Assembly (NCBI GenBank): GCA_040255445.1
Contig: JBDZUZ010000166.1
Span: forward strand, 1-7,875
Origin: JBDZUZ01 sp040255445
GTDB lineage: Bacteria; Planctomycetota; Phycisphaerae; Phycisphaerales; UBA1924
Length of the DNA stretch: 7,875 nt
Reading direction: 5' to 3'
In this document: positions 5,298 to 7,875 of the stretch, in pieces
How positions within the stretch are numbered: the stretch's first letter is position 1
Layout: every line of letters begins with the position of its first letter
The notes under the pieces: model-generated
Told to the model about the DNA's origin: nothing
Database searches by the model: none
What the model saw: only the letters and a program-made list of their open reading frames with translations
Translations under genes and position numbers: made by a program

Positions 5298-6638
5298 ATG
5301 ACGAATCGAGGGACGCAGCGTCGGGTCGTGATCACGGGCGCGGGCTGGATCACGCCGCTGGGCGATGATCTGGACGCGGTATGGAAGCGGCTGCTCGCCG
5401 GCGACAGCGGTATCGGGCCGGTGACGCGTTTCGATGCGAGCACCTTCTCGACCAATTTCGCGGCGGAGGTGAAGGGCTTCGATCTCTCGAAGTACTTGCG
5501 AGATGTGTCGCGGCATCAGGGCGCGGGGCACAGCACCCGGTTCGCGCTGGCGGCCGCGGCGAACGCGTGGCGGCAGGCCAAGCTCGACGGTTTCAAGCTG
5601 AACCCGCGGCGGGCGGGCATCTACCTGGGCGCGGGCGAGGGAACGCTCGACTACGAGAACTTCATCTCGACGAACCTGGCCGGGTGGGACGAGTCATCGC
5701 GCAGCATCGATGGCAAGCGGTGGGCCGAGGCGGCCTACGAGCGGATGAGCGCGGTCGCCGAGGTCGAGCAGGAGCCGAATATCACGCTGTCGCACCTGGC
5801 GGCGGAGTTCGGCTGCCGCGGCCCGGCGTTCAACTGCATGACGGCGTGCGCTGCGAGCACGCAGGCGGTGGGCGAGGCGTTCGAGATCCTCAAGCGCGGC
5901 GATGCGGACATCATGCTCGGCGGCGGCTGCCACACGATGATCCACCTGCTGGGGATGACCGGGTTCATTCGTTTGACGGCGATGTCGACGCGGCGGGAAT
6001 CGCCGGCGACGGCGGCGCGGCCGTTTGATTCATCGCGCGATGGGTTCGTGATGGGCGAGGGCGCGGGCGTTGTGGTGCTCGAAGCGCTCGATCACGCGCT
6101 GGCGCGGGGCGCGACGCCGCTCTGCGAGGTCGTCGGGTACGGCGCTTCGGCCGATGCATTCCGCATCACCGATATCCAGCCCGATGGCAAGGGCGCGCAG
6201 GCGGCGATGATGCAGGCCTGCCGGCAGGCGGGGATCAACCCGCGCGAGCCGGGTCCCGATGGGCGGCCGGGTGTGCATTACATCTCGGCGCACGGCACGG
6301 GCACGCAGGAGAACGACAGCATCGAGACCGCGGCGGTCAAGGGCGTCTTCGGCCCGATGGCGGGCAAGGTGCCGTTCTCGAGCGTGAAGAGCATGCTGGG
6401 GCACCTGATCCAGGCGGCGGGCGCGGTGGAGCTGATCACCTGCATCCAGGCGATCAAGACCGGCTGGGTGCCGCCGACGATGAACCTCAACACGCCGGAC
6501 CCCGAGTGTGATCTGGATCATGTGCCCAACCAGGCGCGGGACCTGAACGGGCGGGGCGGGGTGGAGGTGTGCCTGTCGAACAGCTTCGGCTTCGGTGGGC
6601 AGAACAACACGATCGCGGTGAAGCGGTTTGTGAAGTAG
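5298..6638 (+). CDS. Beta-ketoacyl-ACP synthase, FabF (KAS II) type, catalytically complete (KS2)
   Basis: This 446-residue enzyme is expected to catalyse decarboxylative condensation of malonyl-ACP with an acyl-ACP in the cytoplasm, the chain-extension step of fatty acid or polyketide synthesis. All four catalytic residues are visible: Cys184 in M181-T-A-C-A-A-S, His332 in A331-H-G-T-G-T, and Lys364 and His369 in S362-V-K-S-M-L-G-H. The R8-R-V-V-I-T-G start, R241-P-F-D, G253-E-G-A-G and the C-terminal G431-F-G-G-Q-N loop are typical. FabF of E. coli is 412 residues; the extra length is largely around residues 110-160. No acyl carrier protein, ketoreductase or malonyltransferase gene is in the window, so this looks like a specialised KS and not the housekeeping fab cluster. 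The same-strand KS1 lacks a catalytic apparatus, and a KS1-KS2 heterodimer like KS-alpha/CLF is a reasonable inference. The symbol fabF is withheld because paralogues are common. Confidence 0.93.
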   Translation: MTNRGTQRRVVITGAGWITPLGDDLDAVWKRLLAGDSGIGPVTRFDASTFSTNFAAEVKGFDLSKYLRDVSRHQGAGHSTRFALAAAANAWRQAKLDGFKLNPRRAGIYLGAGEGTLDYENFISTNLAGWDESSRSIDGKRWAEAAYERMSAVAEVEQEPNITLSHLAAEFGCRGPAFNCMTACAASTQAVGEAFEILKRGDADIMLGGGCHTMIHLLGMTGFIRLTAMSTRRESPATAARPFDSSRDGFVMGEGAGVVVLEALDHALARGATPLCEVVGYGASADAFRITDIQPDGKGAQAAMMQACRQAGINPREPGPDGRPGVHYISAHGTGTQENDSIETAAVKGVFGPMAGKVPFSSVKSMLGHLIQAAGAVELITCIQAIKTGWVPPTMNLNTPDPECDLDHVPNQARDLNGRGGVEVCLSNSFGFGGQNNTIAVKRFVK

Positions 6639-6710
6639 ACGACTGTGTGACCAGGTGCGATTGGTGATCCGCTGTCCGAGCGGAGCGGCGTTGCGCCACG
6701 TACGCCACCA

Positions 6711-6729
6711 CATCGGCAGAATGCCGATG
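6711..6729. repeat. Perfect 8-bp-stem palindrome, REP-like
   Basis: CATCGGCA at 6711-6718 and TGCCGATG at 6722-6729 are perfect inverted copies around the 3-nt loop GAA. No T-rich run follows on either strand, so it is not a standard intrinsic terminator. Read through as protein it gives a G-R-M-P-M-P string on one strand and G-I-G-I-L-P-M on the other. From general memory, strings like these recur in falsely called planctomycete ORFs, which would fit a dispersed intergenic palindromic element. Only one copy is in this window. Confidence 0.5.
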
Positions 6730-6881
6730 CCACGGATGCGGGGGGCGGCGCGTGAAGCCAGGGTAACCGGAGCGTCTGCGCGGTTGGGCCTGCGCCGTGT
6801 GTGCCGTCTGCGCACGCTGCGGAAGATGGGAACTTTGTGTCCAAGGCCCGATCGCGTAGCCGAGCGATGGGTTCTTTTCCC

Positions 6882-6887
6882 TATGAT
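6882..6887 (+). promoter_or_regulatory. -10-like box of the aldo/keto reductase gene
   Basis: TATGAT is one base from the TATAAT consensus. A start point about 7 nt after it would fall at about the A of the ATG at 6893, so the mRNA would be leaderless. This agrees with the lack of a Shine-Dalgarno before this gene. No matching -35 hexamer is seen 16-18 bp upstream. Confidence 0.4.
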
Positions 6888-6892
6888 CTGTC

Positions 6893-7798
6893 ATGATCTA
6901 CCGCGAGCTTGGCAAGACCGGGATGAAGGTGAGCGTGCTGGGGTTCGGCGGGGCCGAGATCGGCTTCCAGAAGGTCCCGCAGGACGATGTCAACACGCTG
7001 CTGAACGCCGCGCTCGATGCGGGGCTCAACGTGATCGACACGGCCGAGTGCTACATCGACAGCGAGGAGAAGATCGGCAAGGCGGTGGGCAACCGCCGCA
7101 AGGACTACTTCCTCTTCACCAAGTGCGGCCACTCCGAGGGGTGGAGCGACCCCGACTGGGAGAGCCCCGAGCGGCTGATGGCCTCGATCGATCGCAGCCT
7201 GAAGCGGCTCAAGACCGACACCGTCGACCTGGTGCAGCTCCACAGCTGCTCGCTCGAGTATCTCAAGAAGGGCGTTGTGATCGAGGTGCTCGAGAAGGCC
7301 AGGGCCGCGGGCAAGACGCGGTTCATCGGCTACAGCGGCGATGATCAGGCGGCGCGGTACGCGGTCGAGTGCGGGAGGTTCGACACGCTGCAGACGTCGG
7401 TCAGCATGGCGGATCAGCAGTCGGTCGATCTGACGCTGCCGCTCGCGCTCGAGAAGGGCATCGGCGTGATCGCCAAGCGGCCGATCGCCAACGCGGCGTG
7501 GAAGTACAAGGAGCGGCCCAAGGGCGAGTACGCCGAGATCTACTGGGAAAGGCTGCAGCAGCTCAAGTACCCGTTCGTCAAGGGCGATGGCGACCCGGCG
7601 GAGATCGCGCTGCGTTTCACGCTGAGTGTGCTCGAAGGCCGCGGCGTACAGACCGCGATCGTGGGCACGACCAAGCCGGGGCGGTGGCAGGAGAACGCGA
7701 CGCTCGCGGACAAGGGACTGCTGCCGCGGGAGCAGATGGATGCGATCCAGGGCCGGTGGAAGGCGGTGGCGGGGACGAACTGGGTGGGGCAGGGGTGA
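6893..7798 (+). CDS. Aldo/keto reductase family oxidoreductase
   Basis: The 301-residue product is an NAD(P)H-dependent oxidoreductase of the aldo/keto reductase TIM-barrel superfamily, soluble in the cytoplasm, normally reducing aldehydes or ketones. The tetrad is complete: Asp49 (V47-I-D-T), Tyr54 (E52-C-Y), Lys77 (F75-T-K) and His117 (V114-Q-L-H). The N terminus Y3-R-E-L-G-K-T-G-M-K-V-S-V-L-G-F-G-G is typical of the bacterial AKR group. The late strand V192-I-A-K-R-P and the segment A255-I-V-G-T-T-K-P are where this superfamily binds the cofactor phosphate and adenine. Length is usual for a small AKR. It follows KS2 by 254 bp, has its own likely promoter, and is probably a separate transcript; reduction of a ketone made by the KS genes is conceivable but not supported by spacing. 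Substrate cannot be named. Confidence 0.93.
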   Translation: MIYRELGKTGMKVSVLGFGGAEIGFQKVPQDDVNTLLNAALDAGLNVIDTAECYIDSEEKIGKAVGNRRKDYFLFTKCGHSEGWSDPDWESPERLMASIDRSLKRLKTDTVDLVQLHSCSLEYLKKGVVIEVLEKARAAGKTRFIGYSGDDQAARYAVECGRFDTLQTSVSMADQQSVDLTLPLALEKGIGVIAKRPIANAAWKYKERPKGEYAEIYWERLQQLKYPFVKGDGDPAEIALRFTLSVLEGRGVQTAIVGTTKPGRWQENATLADKGLLPREQMDAIQGRWKAVAGTNWVGQG

Positions 7799-7807
7799 GA
7801 GGGGCAG

Positions 7808-7875
7808 AAGTGCTGAGGACTGAGTGCTGAGGACTTAGTCGTCGGCACAAGTGCTTCGGGCTCGTCCACTTAGTC
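7808..7875. repeat. Short direct repeats at the window end
   Basis: AGTGCTGAGGACT occurs at 7809-7821 and again at 7823-7835 (period 14). ACTTAGTC occurs at 7833-7840 and 7868-7875, and AAGTGCT at 7808-7814 and 7849-7855, so the tail reads as two related blocks, 7808-7840 and 7849-7875. The array may continue past the window. It begins 9 nt after the aldo/keto reductase stop. In the minus frames it gives the S-A-L-S-P-Q-H / S-V-L-S-T type of peptide, which I associate with low-complexity intergenic repeats in planctomycete genomes (from memory). No gene is visible after 7798. Confidence 0.65.

Larger units (their letters stand above)
6639..6892. other. Gene-free gap between KS2 and the aldo/keto reductase
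   Basis: No believable gene lies in these 254 bp. The region holds a perfect palindrome (6711-6729), smaller GC-rich self-complementary pieces just upstream (for example GGCGT...ACGCC around 6687-6706), and a -10-like TATGAT close to the next gene. No intrinsic terminator with a T run was found after KS2. Confidence 0.5.

Noticed and set aside
4584..5531. 315-codon minus-strand frame opposite the GxxExxY-like gene and the start of KS2
   Set aside because: Arg/Ala/Val-rich shadow with no recognisable domain; the plus strand has a strong Shine-Dalgarno and clear family motifs.
6655..7344. 229-codon plus-strand frame starting in the gap after KS2
   Set aside because: It runs through the palindrome and then overlaps the aldo/keto reductase in another frame, with an Arg/Gly-rich translation typical of a shifted frame.
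1..7875. tRNA, rRNA, CRISPR array, insertion sequence or prophage genes
   Set aside because: No cloverleaf with a TTCRA loop, no regularly spaced repeats with unique spacers, and no transposase or integrase motif was found on either strand.

Overview
The window is a GC-rich bacterial chromosomal segment (by eye about two thirds G+C) with eight intact protein genes and no RNA genes, insertion sequence or CRISPR array. It most resembles Planctomycetota, possibly the class Phycisphaerae. The reasons are the odd ketosynthase family, the high GC, near-leaderless starts, and intergenic palindromic and short tandem repeats of a kind I associate with planctomycete genomes. This placement is an inference from general pattern; no marker gene in the window fixes the phylum.

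Left half, minus strand (2893 down to 52): four genes are read leftwards with overlapping ends, so they are very probably one transcript. In order they are a secreted two-domain serine hydrolase of the class A beta-lactamase fold (ORF12/LpqF-like), an unrecognised protein with two membrane segments, rnpA (protein subunit of RNase P) and yidD (membrane protein insertion factor). The rnpA-yidD pair is the conserved core of the usual rpmH-rnpA-yidD-yidC cluster. Here rpmH is not upstream of rnpA; the membrane protein and the hydrolase take that place.

Right half, plus strand (2980 to 7798): an 86-bp divergent gap separates the hydrolase from a plus-strand group. The group consists of a ketosynthase-fold protein (KS1, 2980-4425) that has lost every catalytic residue of the family, a GxxExxY/PD-(D/E)xK-like protein with lost signature residues and charged low-complexity tails (4608-5231), and a complete FabF-type ketosynthase (KS2, 5298-6638). 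An active KS beside an inactive KS-like partner recalls the KS-alpha/chain-length-factor pairs of type II polyketide systems. After a 254-bp gap with a perfect 8-bp-stem palindrome comes an aldo/keto reductase with an intact catalytic tetrad (6893-7798). The window ends in short direct repeats.

The main point of interest is the KS1 / pseudo-GxxExxY / KS2 trio: two of its three proteins keep their fold signature but lack the residues that normally do the chemistry.
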